Assembly (NCBI GenBank): GCA_012932865.1
Contig: SAXG01000002.1
Span: forward strand, 1,860,001 to 1,924,000
DNA from: Amylostereum areolatum
Taxonomy: Eukaryota; Basidiomycota; Agaricomycetes; Russulales; Stereaceae
DNA length: 64,000 bases
Direction: 5' to 3'
Made by a program: the position numbers and the translations under genes. This document shows, piece by piece, positions 1 to 10,747 of this stretch. Numbering within the stretch: the stretch's first letter is position 1; every line of letters starts with the position of its first letter. The notes under the pieces were generated by a model that had not been told where the DNA came from, made no database searches, and worked only from the letters and a program-made list of their open reading frames with translations.

Positions 1-1945
1 TCACTTGGAACGAATGACATGAGCTTCATCAAGCACGATACGGTACCACTGGTAAGAAGTCAGCTACGTGTAGGACAACAATGGGGCACTACATACCTCC
101 ATCTGAAGCAAAAGTCCCTCGCGTGCTTGCTTCTTGCGGGGCTTCTTGGTCTGTGGCTCATCGCTATCATCGTCGGAAACAATGAATTCGAGGCCCTTCT
201 TCGCCGCTTTTTTCTTCTTCTTGAGCTTCCTGTCCTCCTCATCTGGGTCGGGCCATTCCCGAGCCACCGTCTACCAAGTTGGCATGACATTAGCAGCTGG
301 ATTGGAAATTAGAACCCGGGTACTTACGCTGTGGCTGGTCAGAACGAAATCATACTGTTGCAAGTCGGCCTTGTGCTTGGGTTTGTTTGACCCTGTACGA
401 AAGCTAGGTTAGAACATGCATGGACGGCGGCAGAAGACAGGCGGACCGTGATATATAAGGCTAGTCATGCCACAGTTGGTTTTCTCTGCAATCTCAGTCT
501 GCCACTGACTAAGGAGCGCGACCGGACCGATGATCAACGTGCTCCTCCGGGAAGGATCCGTGGGACGATTGGAAACCATCGTGGCGATACTGCGCTAGAG
601 ATCAGTACGTGGATCACACACAACCAAGGACCGGCCTACGTCTGCACTGTCTAGAGAAGGATTGAGAAGTTGTAAGAAACAAGCTGAAAAGATAATGACA
701 ATAGCTAACCTTTCCGAGACCCATCTCGTCAGCGAGACACCCGCCTTTAAGAGTGCCTCTTTCGCGTTCAAGCATCCAGGCTACTCCAATAGCTTGATAA
801 GGCATCAGTGCGACGGTCATGCCGGGCAACAAAGAGACCAAGTCCGGGAGGCCTAATTTGCGGAGAGCATCCCCGACCTTCACGTTACCGTCGAACAGTT
901 CAGCATTTCCAGCATCGACGAGGAACTTCTCAATACTAAGGTGATCATTAGCAGTGCACGGGCGAAAGAATAGTATGTGTACTCACTCGTCTGCTTGCGC
1001 AACAGGGCCATTGAATGTATCCTTTCCGCGACCGAAATAGTCCCCGTTTTCGTCGTACGGGTCATCGTCGACCCTGGCGAAAGCGTTGAGGTGGTCATTT
1101 ACCTCGACGGGGTCACGAGGCTTCGAAAAAGCCGGGACAGGGTCTTCGATGTGGCTATTGAGAATGGATGGCTTTATGTCAACGAGGACGGGACCGCCAG
1201 TGGGAAGGCGCCGGGAAGGCGACAGCTTGACATTGGAGCCAGATGCCTGGGCATTCGACGGGGTGCGCTTGGGAGTCGAAGGGACGACCGGGAGCGCGCG
1301 ACCGGGAAGCAGCTCCAACGACGGTTCTGCCTTGACGAGCAACGGAACGCGAGGTTTCACGTCCCGAGACTCGGGACGTGGTGCAAGGGTGGGTATACGA
1401 TTACCGAGGTCAGCCTTCTTCGTGACCAGCTTCGCCCTCTCGAGCTCGAGTTTCTTAAGTCTGGTCAAATCGGCCTTGCTTTTGCGGGATTTGTGATGGA
1501 TCATCTGTATACGCCTGTCAAGATTGAGGATGTTCTGTTGTAGAGCAGCGGCCTCTTCACGAAGAGCGACCACATAGGATGGTTTGGAGGGAGGTGCTGC
1601 AGCGGTGAGTTGTAGCGGCTTGATGTCCTTGGACTGGGTGATGACCTTCTGCTTTTTTACCGGAGACGGCGACGATGGTAGAGTGCCTGATTGGAAGAAG
1701 TCGTTGTCGTCGTCGTCTGAAAGCTCGATGACGTCGGGCTCCTGCTTGACCATAGCGAGGCTACGTTTGCGAGACATAGAGGATATAATCGGCTGGTCGA
1801 AGTCGGGGTCTTCTTTCTTCGCAATGCCACGCAAGACGGGGCGGGGTTTGGGTTGGGAGCCCCGTTTCTGCAGACGTGTAAGCCTTTTATAATGTAGAAT
1901 GGACAATGCATTTACCGTCGAGTCATCCATTGTCGAGCTAGCCAT
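1..1945 (-). CDS. SNF2-family ATPase, Rad5/Rad16/Uls1-like, N-terminal part (runs off left edge)
   Basis: Nuclear ATP-dependent DNA translocase of the SNF2 superfamily; Rad5/16/Uls1-type members act in DNA repair, SUMO-linked turnover or chromatin work. The ATG at 1945 opens MASSTMDD, followed by about 280 residues of charged, disordered sequence with an acidic patch (VIELSDDDD, SIM-like). Exon 1 ends at a GTGAGT donor at 986. Exon 2 (about 941-710) holds LMPYQAIGVAWMLERE and the Walker A segment LADEMGLGK; later exons read TVQT, then LIIGPVALLSQWQTEI (motif Ia) and YDFVLTSHS. The last codons in the window give WYRIVLDEAHVIRSK, the DEAH box (motif II). A basic linker (EEDRKLKKKKKAAKK, near 220) sits between motifs Ia and II. 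A 48-nt in-frame intron right after MASSTMDDST is possible. The helicase C-terminal lobe and any RING finger lie outside the window, so Rad5, Rad16 and Uls1 cannot be told apart. Confidence 0.88.
1358..1380. repeat. 23-bp perfect palindrome inside SNF2 exon 1
   Basis: Arms CACGTCCCGAG (1358-1368) and CTCGGGACGTG (1370-1380) are exact reverse complements around a single A at 1369. It lies in coding sequence for the disordered N-terminal region of the SNF2 protein (SRDVKPRV). Confidence 0.8.
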
Positions 1946-1984
1946 TGTTACTCGGACTTTAGTTTCTTGTTTATTAATTCGTTC

Positions 1985-2529
1985 ATTACGGGCCGCCCTG
2001 TGAGTCGGATGCCTGCGGATATGTGACTGAACAAAGATTAGATTGTGCCACTTGGAATGAGGCGGTCCACCAACCCTGTACGAGGACAATGAGCAAAGTT
2101 GCCCTTGATTGTCGCACTCGGACCAAAGTTCTATATCGGCGACCTTGCACCCGTCCTCGAGACAGAATACCCGTCCAGCTAGTATACATTATGCATAAGT
2201 ATGTCTCCAGCACATAAAAAGAGTAAAGAGCCGTACATCGGTCAGCATCGTCCGATAACTGGAGGAGGAACTGTGGGCGCCGGTGCATCCATAAGTATAT
2301 GCGCGCCCATAAAGACGAAAAGAACCCTTACGTTCGTGTCGTTCGGGCACAAGCGAACATGCTCTCGAAGCTCTGGGAGGTATCTCTTCAGTTGATCCGG
2401 GTCCTGGGGGGAAATGTGGTCAGCAACAACGCAGCGACCGTAAATGGGAGGTCAGCGCACCGAGGACTTGGACGAGAAGCCGAGGTGCTTCTCAGCCAGG
2501 GCAATGAGGTCCCTTTCAGCGAGGGCCAT
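1985..2529 (-). CDS. Small unknown protein, in frame with the downstream SNF2 gene
   Basis: Not recognised. The ATG at 2529 opens MALAERDLIALAEKHLG. Three short introns (GTGCGC..CCCCAG, GTAAGG..CCACAG, GTACGG..TACTAG) join it to DQLKRYLPELREHVRLC, a 34-nt exon (FLLQLSDDADR), and then GRVFCLEDGCKVADIELWSE with several cysteines and tryptophans. This reading gives about 120 residues of good coding character. There is no stop before the SNF2 start: the frame runs on through ERINKQETKVRVT into MASSTMDD at 1945. Either the gene ends through a further splice I cannot place (an alternative frame stops just after QGGP at 1986), or these exons are the true N-terminus of the SNF2 protein. The end given is therefore nominal. 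Confidence 0.5.
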
Positions 2530-3291
2530 TGGGTGTTTAATAAAATCAAAAGTTTAACTGTGAAGGCCCAGCTACGTTCAGAGGAGGGTAGGTTAAAGAG
2601 GGGGAAATGGGGGATGGAAATGGATGAAGGACAAGACGCGACGACGCGACGCGACGCGAAGAGGTGTGGTTGGCCCCCGGTCACCTGGTCGTCTGTGGCG
2701 CCTGATCTTTTCTCGGTGGCAACGCCGACTCCGGCTCTTATCCTGCGGCATCGGTCCATCTTGGGAGGAACATCACCGCTCGCGGTCATTCGGACAGCCG
2801 ACTTGGCACACTCCGGGACCAAAACGCGCTAGATTTTGACTCAATCACGTCCGGGCCAGACCGCTTCCGAATATAGATATGTCATATCCTCAATTCCACT
2901 GATGCATGCATCAGAGGTAGCTCTGCCACCCCCGGACCTGTCCAACCTCGTCCAAGGACCGACTGTAGCCAAGCGCTCTCTACTAGCATGTTCTGGAAGT
3001 ATCAGTGGTCCGGCAACCTCGGAACTTGAGAAAACAGCACGATCCTGCGATAACAGTTGTAGGGATTATTTCCTGTTTTCTTTCTCCGCCCGAGCTCTGC
3101 TATGTCTGATTTACTTGCTAGTAGTTTATTCTGTTGGATCGTACAGATGTTTTCATCGTGGCGCAACCCGAGTAAACATCCCTAAGTTGATATCCACTTC
3201 GTCCTGCACCACTTCGAACCCGTCCTCCAGATCGCAACTGTATACATGGAAATGTGGGCCGCAAGCTCTTTGGCGAAGGCTCCTGATAGAC
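2530..3291. other. Intergenic, 762 bp
   Basis: Lies upstream of the small gene at 2529 and downstream of the stop at 3292. It contains a short GACGC-unit repeat around 2636-2660. Open frames on the plus strand here look like chance. No RNA gene or mobile element was seen. Confidence 0.5.
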
Positions 3292-3882
3292 TCAGTCCAA
3301 TTCGGCCCCCGGAACCTCGTCCCCAACCATACCACCAAAGGTCCCAGCCACCCCTTTGGCACCTTGCCCTTCTTGATCCTGGTTCTGACCCACCAGTACA
3401 TCCACAATCTTGCTCCCGCCGGTTTCCTTCGCCCGCGCCGCGAGCGATGACAACGATGCTGGTGGTACATGCTCTTTCACCACACCTGCGATCGCGACCG
3501 CCAGTTCGGAATCCGGCATCCCCAGCGCCTTCGCCAACTCCTCAATACGTCTCTCCACACCCATATTCCCGTGCTCTTCGTGTCCGCTCTCCGGCTTCCC
3601 GCTCTTTGCGTTCGACCCCGATCGCCCGAGCCCCAACATCCATAGGATACCACCGCTGCTCGGGGGCGAAGAACCCTTGGAAAATCCCAGTGCCATCGTC
3701 GCTGCACTGTAGGCGTACCAGCAGAAAACAGCGAGGAGCATGGCCGTGAGGCCGTGAAGGAAGGTGGAGAAGCTGACGCGAGCAAAGGGCGGTCGAACAT
3801 CCGTTCGGACTCCGCGATCCTCCTTCGGTCTTGAGGGTGGCAGATCGTCCTTGGATGTTTTCTCGGGTGTAGGATTACTCAT
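3292..3882 (-). CDS. Single-exon membrane protein of unknown function, 196 aa
   Basis: Not recognised. It is one uninterrupted frame from ATG at 3882 to TGA at 3292. Residues 1-38 are polar and basic (TPEKTSKDDLPPSRP). Residues 41-63 form one hydrophobic helix (FLHGLTAMLLAVFCWYAYSA). The rest is a soluble tail with a glycine/serine stretch, an amphipathic segment (RRIEELAKALGMPDSELAVA) and a low-complexity end. The layout suggests a tail facing one side of an organelle or ER membrane through a single anchor; this is inference. Unlike nearly all neighbours it has no introns. A perfect CRE octamer sits about 250 bp upstream. The antisense open frames across it look like shadows. Confidence 0.6.
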   Translation of the reverse strand: MSNPTPEKTSKDDLPPSRPKEDRGVRTDVRPPFARVSFSTFLHGLTAMLLAVFCWYAYSAATMALGFSKGSSPPSSGGILWMLGLGRSGSNAKSGKPESGHEEHGNMGVERRIEELAKALGMPDSELAVAIAGVVKEHVPPASLSSLAARAKETGGSKIVDVLVGQNQDQEGQGAKGVAGTFGGMVGDEVPGAELD

Positions 3883-4458
3883 AGTATAACGCGCTTGACA
3901 ACTTGAAGGGTAACGATGTGTAAGTCTTGGGTGAGTTGGGTCACTGCCGATACATAGATATCAGTTTAGAACCCGCTCGATGCGACAATATGGATGCTCG
4001 ACTTACCTGCCCTGCCTTGAGTTATACAAAGGGTCGGGGGTGTGGTCGTGGTTAATAGATGGCCTGGCGCGTTACGGCTGGCGTACAAGTACTACGCGCG
4101 ATGCGATACGTCTACGTCATTTCTTCATGACGTCACTTACGATGGCGTCGGTCTGCGTCGGTGTTCAGCTGGACTGAAGGACTGAAGCTTGAAGCTTGAA
4201 GGATCAACGAATTACCACACATATTACAGTCCAGCCTGATAATTCAACCGGTAGCGTCAGGCAATGCCTGTCTATACAGTAACAGCGAGAAGTGGAAGAC
4301 AGTAAAAGATACAGGATACAGTGGTGTGCGAGAGCCGATGCTGACAATACAATGCGACAGTGGGGATGTGATTGACAATGCAGATACGAGTGGGGATGAA
4401 GAGTCTCATGCGATGGGAAGCGTCCGAAAGTGATGAGGAGAATGTATGAAAACAAGTG
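3883..4458. promoter_or_regulatory. Intergenic with CRE-type sites (TGACGTCA at 4128-4135)
   Basis: A 576-bp gap between the start of the gene at 3882 and the 3' end of KAR5. It holds a perfect CRE/ATF octamer TGACGTCA at 4128-4135 and a near match TACGTCAT at 4113-4120, both upstream of the minus-strand gene. A small tandem repeat of AAGCTTG occurs near 4186-4200. bZIP factors bind this octamer; use here is inferred. Confidence 0.45.
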
Positions 4459-6729
4459 TCAGTCCCAGTTGGTCGACCTGTGCGGAATCCTCCAGACGCG
4501 CGCTTGCTTTGCCCACGGGAAATTGGTACTGTGCACTCGAGCAGAAGGAGCACCGTTGTAGCGGAAGTCACTGTATGTCGGGCCGCCTGTCCACGGTCTG
4601 AAAGAAGAGTCGGTTATGCGCGAGTCAATGAAGGGTGGCCCTGAGACGGGTTGAGGATAGCCTTTCCAGGAAGCCGGGGAGAACAGCCGTCGATATGTCC
4701 AACGAAGGAAGAACGCGAGAAAGCAAACCAGCATCTGCGTAGGCATGGGTATCAGTGCAATGCTTGATGGAATTTAAACTCACCTGTAACGGAGACGATA
4801 ACATTGTTCGCGACAGCCACCACATCACTCTAAAGAAAAACCACCCCCCAGCAAAGCTCCAGTGAGACGTATAGCCAGCAGCTACAAAAGAGCATCTCGA
4901 TTATCAGTAGATATGTACGTCGTAAACCACTCACATCTTGGGTCCCAAAAATTGAGAAGCCCTGAAATACGGCCCTCGAGACTAGATCTCAATCCTGTCC
5001 TTACGGCCATTGCGGTGTGGTTGATATGGACCATTTCCTCCAGAGCGGTGGTAGCAAGATGAGTAATTGTCTGAGCTAGTTGAGCCGTTCTGCGAGATAC
5101 ATCGGTATGGGCCTTGTACAGCCCATTGGCCTTCTTCAGGCTTTGATCCAAGCTAGACGAGGTGTCGTTTGCAGAGCCAGCGACACGTTGAACTACCTGT
5201 ATCATGCCAAGAATGTCAGGTGTTACCCGAAAGGCGACGACAGCAGAGCTCGTACTTCACCTAAGGAAGAAAGGCGACTCTCGACTTGTGCAAGATTGTC
5301 CTGGATGGCAACCTTTGAGATACTAGTCAATACGAGCAGAAGAGAACTGAGGACGGGAGACCATACTGTGAGAGGTAACATGTCCTGGACACGGTTCATG
5401 AACTGCGCGTACATGAGGTCAAGTCTAGATGCCACTGCTAGCTCCGTTGTTTCAACCATCGTAGACAAAGACCTCGAGTGCTAATACGTAAATCAGAGAA
5501 ATATACAAGCATCAAAACGAAGGAGAAGGCATACAGTGGACAATGTAAGGTCCAATTCATCCTGCGTCAGACGCCTTGATTCGTCTATACGATCGCGAAA
5601 ACCGCGGATGATCTGGGAAACAGATTCAGTGGATTTGAAAGTAAAATGACAAGTAAATAAGCACCTCCTCGAGTGCGTCTTGTGTACGCAGAACGACTTG
5701 AGAGAGTTGATCGTTCGTTACAGAGGGCGACAGACGCAAGTCCACTAAAGCCTTCTGCGTCTCCTGCCCACGGGTGTGAGTACACGCCCAAGCTCTACAA
5801 TTGAAACACACCTCGACAAGGTTCCGCCAAAGGAGACGATTCTGGAGATCTTCTTTGGCGCGTCCAGACATATAACCAAGGAGTGTGACCATCTCCGAAG
5901 TCGTGTTTTGATAAAGGTCCCGAGCGCGATCTTCGACGGCCACATGAATTCAGCAGAAGGTCAAAGATGGATAGGATGCTTACCGATGTCATTGCCTTTC
6001 TGAAAAGCGAAACACAACTGAGCTGCATGGAGATGCTTGAGCGATGATAGTGCTCAAGCAGATACCAGGACGTACGGATTTCTCGGAGGTATCCAGAGTA
6101 GCTAGCCCAAAATTGAGTGCTCCGCGAGAGTGCTCTATTCAGATGATTAGCAGGCGGGACGTTGGACATCTTGGGAGTAAACGCACTCGACGCAGAAGGA
6201 ATGGTCATCCCCGGCTGCAGAGTTCTGGTCCGTGCCAGAATCAAAAGGGCTGCATTCCATAGGAAGCGAGCGATGCTGAGCGGTCTTGAGTTCGCATAAG
6301 GTCATGGAAATGGCCGCTGAGAGAAATATTTGACATGAGACGACAGATAAACTGAGGTAATGCGCACCTCTGACTCTGGCTGGCTCATCTACCTCCAACG
6401 TGTCACACCGAGTGCGTATATGCGCGGCAGCACGGCGGAAGCAATCCGGTTTGCGATGGACACTTACGACGTCCAGATCTGCACAAAAACGGTCGAAAAT
6501 TTCCATGAATGCATGCTTGGTGAGAAACGTACCCGATGTTTTCAGGAAGTCAGCGAGGTGACCTTGAAGAGCAAAGATTTCATGAGGAGGATGGAAATGA
6601 ACGGAACGCGATCTGCCTACTCTGCCGACCGTCCAGGCCGAGGATGGCCGAATTTTGACCCAATGAAAATGCGCATATAGGCACGAAAAGGTGTACTAGA
6701 AAGAGAAGGAAGGCAGTGCGCTCGGGCAT
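4459..6729 (-). CDS. KAR5: Nuclear fusion (karyogamy) protein, Kar5/Tht1 family
   Basis: ER and nuclear-envelope membrane protein needed for fusion of nuclei during mating. The ATG at 6729 opens a clear signal peptide (MPERTAFLLFLVHLFVPIC). Spliced exons then give SHLADFLKTS and DLDVVSVHRKPDCFRRAA, followed by IRTRCDTLEVDEPARVR and AISMTLCELKTAQ..PMEC: the cysteine-bearing N-terminal lumenal domain of the family, with the conserved CEL.TA pattern. The middle (about 6100-4930) is helical and coiled-coil (ESRLSSLGE, RRTAQLAQTITHLATTALEE). C-terminal hydrophobic segments follow (WSFAGGWFFFRVMWWL, MLVCFLAFFLRW) and a polar tail ending at 4459. At least eight short introns. The last exon could instead be read in another frame to about 4440. 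It starts divergently from the glutathione transferase, 378 bp away. Confidence 0.85.
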
Positions 6730-7107
6730 CGTGCACAGGTAGGGAGCGATGGTGAGAGGACGAGAGGAAGGTCCAAGCTAAGTTGAGGAGATATCTGATA
6801 ACCCTGTTATCAGTTATCGCTCGGGCTCGGGAGTCGGGGACTTGTGCGCGTCCCGAGTAGCGATCGGGGCTCGGGGAAAGGCTTCGAGGGCTCGATAGCT
6901 TGCCGTCGACGTCGTTCAGACCCTCGCCATCGACTCTACACAAGCTAGTGAACGTTTCCCCGCGGCGGACCCACCTTCAAGTCATGGTCATTCGACCTCA
7001 GTCATCGATTTCAATTCACGGATCCGGTTGTCTGAAAGCCGGTACAGCCCATATGTACCCCAGGTTCGCACCGTCCCTCTTTCCTCACCTCTTCCCCCAT
7101 CCTCACA
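6730..7107. promoter_or_regulatory. Divergent KAR5/GST promoter with a GATA-type palindrome
   Basis: A 378-bp gap between two gene starts. CTGATAAC (6795-6802) and GTTATCAG (6806-6813) form an exact inverted repeat with a 3-nt spacer, placing two GATA cores head to head; a third TTATC follows at once. Next to it are several CTCGGG/CCCGAG units (6822-6880). The region is probably shared by both genes; function is inferred. Confidence 0.5.
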
Positions 7108-8080
7108 ATGTCCACAGGTATGTCGCCCGTTTTCTTTCGGTTATGGCTCCTCTTCACGATACGTTGCAGAAGCCGCTCAGCCGTCGTCCGCCCCCCTTGT
7201 TCTCCATCACTTGAACAAGTCGCGTTCCTTGCGCATTCTCTGGCTCTTGGTGCGTTTCCTCCTATACTAGACCCTCACAGCTCTGACGCAACTCGCAGGA
7301 GGAGCTCGAGGTTCCTTACGAGATCAAGTTCTACAAGCGTGTACCCCCGGGACTGGCGCCTAAGGAGCTCCTCGCCGTTCATCCCCTCGGAAAGTCCCCT
7401 GTCATCACCCACGGAGACGTCACCTTGGCCGAGAGCGGCGCCATTGTCGGTGCGCAATCTACTACCAACGTGTTTGTTTTTGTCTTATAGACGATTCCCA
7501 GAGTACATCATCCGTACCTTCGGCAACGGCAAGGCTCGTCCTCCCCCTTCAGGAGAGATTCACGACCTGTACTGTGCGTATATCTAGTTTCATACACCTC
7601 TACCTCCACTAGACATGCTTTTCAGTCTCTCATTACGCGGAGGGCTCCCTCATGCCACCTATCGTGAACAAGCACGTCTTTAACTTGGTCCCGAGCCAAG
7701 CACCCTTCTTCGTCCGACCTCTCATCAGGAGCGTCCTGAGCACAATCACCAACGGCTGGATTGACCCCACATTGAAGAAGCACATCGCGTTGGTTCGTAT
7801 ATTTTCCTTCCTTCTCTAGACTTAATCTCATCTTGAACTCCTCTTCTCCAGGTTGAAGCCCATCTGGAGAAGTCCGGTGACTGGTTCGCCGGGGGCTCCG
7901 AGCCTACCTCGGCCGACTTCCTTATGGCTTACGCCGTTGAGGCCTTGAACACCCTCTTCCCCGATGTTGCTGGGCCCAAGATGAAGGCATGGGTCGACCG
8001 TGTTCACAACCAGGTGCGCATACTTCCCACCGTTCTTGAACTCACCCCCTAATGCACCGTCCCCGTAGGCCCGCGTTTAA
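7108..8080 (+). CDS. Glutathione S-transferase, GTT1-like, last exon frame-broken
   Basis: Cytosolic or ER-associated detoxification enzyme that conjugates glutathione to electrophiles. Exon 1 is only 10 nt (7108-7117, MST+1). The spliced protein reads LVLHHLNKSRSLRILWLLEE (thioredoxin-fold N-domain, with the expected Ser/Arg after the first strand), HPLGKSPVITHGDVTLAESGA (cis-Pro and glutathione-binding ES), then EYIIRTFG and a helical C-domain with HYAEGSLMPP and SADFLMAYAVE. These match the fungal GTT1 class. After ..RVHNQ the next exon begins GCC CGC GTT TAA, a stop at 8078-8080. Beyond the following intron the bases still read GVEKSGEPDPFFG then TAG (8187-8189), a typical C-terminus, so about 15 residues have been lost from the frame. 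The core fold should survive. Confidence 0.85.
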
Positions 8081-8189
8081 ACGAGTGAGTGGTTATGCTG
8101 ACTGGGAGAACGACCCGATCCGAGCCAAACTGTGATTTTCCACTCAGGGGGTCGAGAAGAGCGGAGAACCCGATCCTTTCTTCGGGTAG

Positions 8190-8725
8190 CTGCAGCCTGG
8201 TTGCCTGAACCGTCGTATACCCAGAGTAGCGGTACCCACGAGGTCAAGTCTAAAATTGACGTAGGCGTCTAAGTGTCTTCCATATCCGTGTTTTTTTACC
8301 TTTTGATTCTGTCCCGTCGATCTTGAATGATTAGCAAGATGCTTCGAAATTACGAGTGTTCAGCTTCATGTGTTCTTGGATGCGTATAGATGATATTGCT
8401 ACCAATGGAGTGTTCTATGGATTAGGCTCTACGAGGCCATGAGCGGCTCGAGGTGATGATATGGGCTATGATGGACGTATGAACCTAAGTATACAGCAGC
8501 GGATGGAAGGACAGCGAGATGCAGGTATGCACGACGACGAAGCCGTGGTAAGTAGTAAGAGACAACAGAGCGAGTACTGGAAAGAGGAGAGGTTAAAAGA
8601 AGCATGGGGGGATGAAACGAAATGTTCGATGAGAAACATCCGTGGGTATACAACGTACAGGTGTTATACATCGTGGTGGGTGGTGAGGCTGAAGCGTTGA
8701 AAAGAGTGGACGCAGTCAGAGACGT
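8190..8725. other. Convergent 3' intergenic region
   Basis: 536 bp between the GST end and the minus-strand gene end at 8726; it should hold both 3' UTRs. Nothing else was recognised. Confidence 0.5.
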
Positions 8726-10747
8726 TCAACGACGCTCGTCTGCTCGATGTTTCCGGTGGCTGGACGAACCAGCAAGAGCTTTCGCCTCCCAATAAGCATG
8801 TCCTTCCCCGTCGCGCCAATTTCCGGTGGTCCCGTCGCGTTCGAAGTCGCCGTCACGATATCCGTACCTCTCCTGCAGCACCTTGAGGAGGGGATTGCGA
8901 AGTGCGGGATCCATGCGCACGTTCTCGCCTGGATGATAGCTTCCAACTCCATGACGAGCGAGGCTTTCCTCGAACAGCGCCTCCTCGAACGTGCACCCGC
9001 AATTGAGGTGCCCCTCGGGCGCCATACGCGGCGGGTGAGCACGTCTTTCGCGTCGCGAGTCATGCCAGGCGCATAGCGCGTTTCCGGCGCGGTTGAGCGA
9101 GCAGAAGAGTTTGATACGGGCATCGGTGCGTGCTCTCCACGAGGCGGAAAATGAGGGGGATACCGTCGGCTGGGATATAGACGACGATGACATGCCCCCG
9201 CCGCCACTAGACGATTGAAACGACGGAGGGTTGCCCTGTACAGGGGTAGCGAGCTCGCTTTCGAGCTCCCGGATACGAAGACGCGCGGATTCGTTGATGA
9301 GCTCGAGCTCTCTGACTTTGTTTCGGAGCATGCGCAATTCGTCGTCGGAAGATCGAGGTGGACGAGTGGCGGGGGGGATCGATGTGGGGGAAATGGGGAT
9401 AGGGCCACGGCTGCCCGTATAGTTATCGGAGTGTGTGATCATGCCGGGTCCACCCAACGATGATTGAGATCGGGAATGGGGATGAGGCTGAGGTTGCGGC
9501 TGCTGGGAGTAGTATTGTTGATTTTGGTAATGGGCGGAGGTAAAGATGGGCGATGATTGAGATGCGGGGTGAGGCGTCGAAGAAGATGGAAAGTTAGGAT
9601 TGGGGGTCGCGTATTCTGGATACTGGATGTAAGAACCCGAAGAAGCGCTTGAGGGGTGAGATGACGGGGAAGAGGACATGGTGTATGGGATGGAAGAGGG
9701 CTGATGGTGATGGGCGACGTTGTCGAACCCGGACGGAGGCAACGTGGCTTGGTGTTCTGGAACGTCGGGGTTCGTTTGGGTCCAAACCATGCCGGAAGGC
9801 ATACTATAAGAACCCGATCTTTGTAGAGGGGCATCACTTGTCGGAGAGGGCGAACCCGAATATTCCGAGTTGGACGATAACTGAATATCGCCCATCGCCC
9901 CCCGCAAGCTCGAAGAGGTCATAGATGACCTTGACGAGCCTGGGCGCGCGTCTTCCCCCATAAATGATCGACGTACGCCGGGCTAAGGGTTTGAAATTTT
10001 GGAGGAGAACAAGTGAGACAAAGCAGTCGGACAATTAGATAAATTTAAGCGCGCATGAACGGGAAACGCACCTGGGCGCCCTGCGCGATCGCAAAGGCTT
10101 GATGCCGGTCGACTTCTAGGACGGATTTATGATCAGCTTGCCTTATACGAGCAGTGGATAGGACGATCACCAACCATTTTCTGATTTTATCCACTGGTTA
10201 TATCCCGGATGTGCCATTTCTCGTCGCGTCTTCTCCACGCCGTTCGTGGGTGCGGAGATCACGTGCAGGGATCGGGTACGGCGGCTTGACACGTCTTGAT
10301 TGCGAGCCCGTCGATGTGGAGGACGCGCGGCGCTGAAGGAGGGAACTAGAAGAAGAACTGGAAGGGACAGACTTGGGTAGGAAAGTGGAAACGGGGGGGA
10401 GGAAGGGCGCGATGGTCTTTCGGTAGCCGGCTCTGACTTGACCTCGAGGGGGCTAGAGGAACCAGAGGACAGAGACCTCTGGTGGTCCCAATTAAAAGCG
10501 TCGGGAGTCGTCGCCAGCATCATGATATGCGGTGCTGGCGTTCGACGGATGGCGGGGCGGGCGTAGCAGGAGACGTTGGCTGCCTGGACGAAATGATGAC
10601 GGGATTCGAGACGGGGTAACGGAGTGATGTGAGGTCGCGAAGGGGAGAAATCCTGTGTCCTCGAGCCGCCATGCTTAAGAGATGTGCGCTGCCAGCAGGC
10701 TGTACTAAATCCATGTCAATAAGCGAAAGTAGCCTTTCAGCCGGCAC
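8726..10747 (-). CDS. Low-complexity coiled-coil protein with conserved fungal C-terminal domain
   Basis: Function unknown. The main exon (9961-8726) encodes about 410 residues: Ser/Pro/Gln/His-rich disorder (SSSPSSHPSSASSGSYIQYP), a coiled coil (DDELRMLRNKVRELELINES), and a compact C-terminal domain with NALCAWHDSRRERRAHPPRM, LNCGCTFEEALFEESLARHG and NPLLKVLQERYGYRDGDF. Upstream exons read HQAFAIAQGAQ (about 10110), TNGVEKTRREMAHPGYNQW (about 10230) and IRRTPAPHIMMLATTPDAFN (about 10520). Disorder plus a leucine-zipper-like coil suggests a nuclear regulator, but no basic DNA-binding region is visible, so that is speculative. The start is uncertain: 10747 is the earliest ATG of an open frame with plausible sequence, and the splice joining it to the next exon was not resolved. 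Confidence 0.6.

Noticed and set aside
2836..3450. Plus-strand open frame of 204 codons
   Set aside because: Mostly upstream of and antisense to the single-exon membrane protein; odd composition, no domain, no splice-compatible neighbours.
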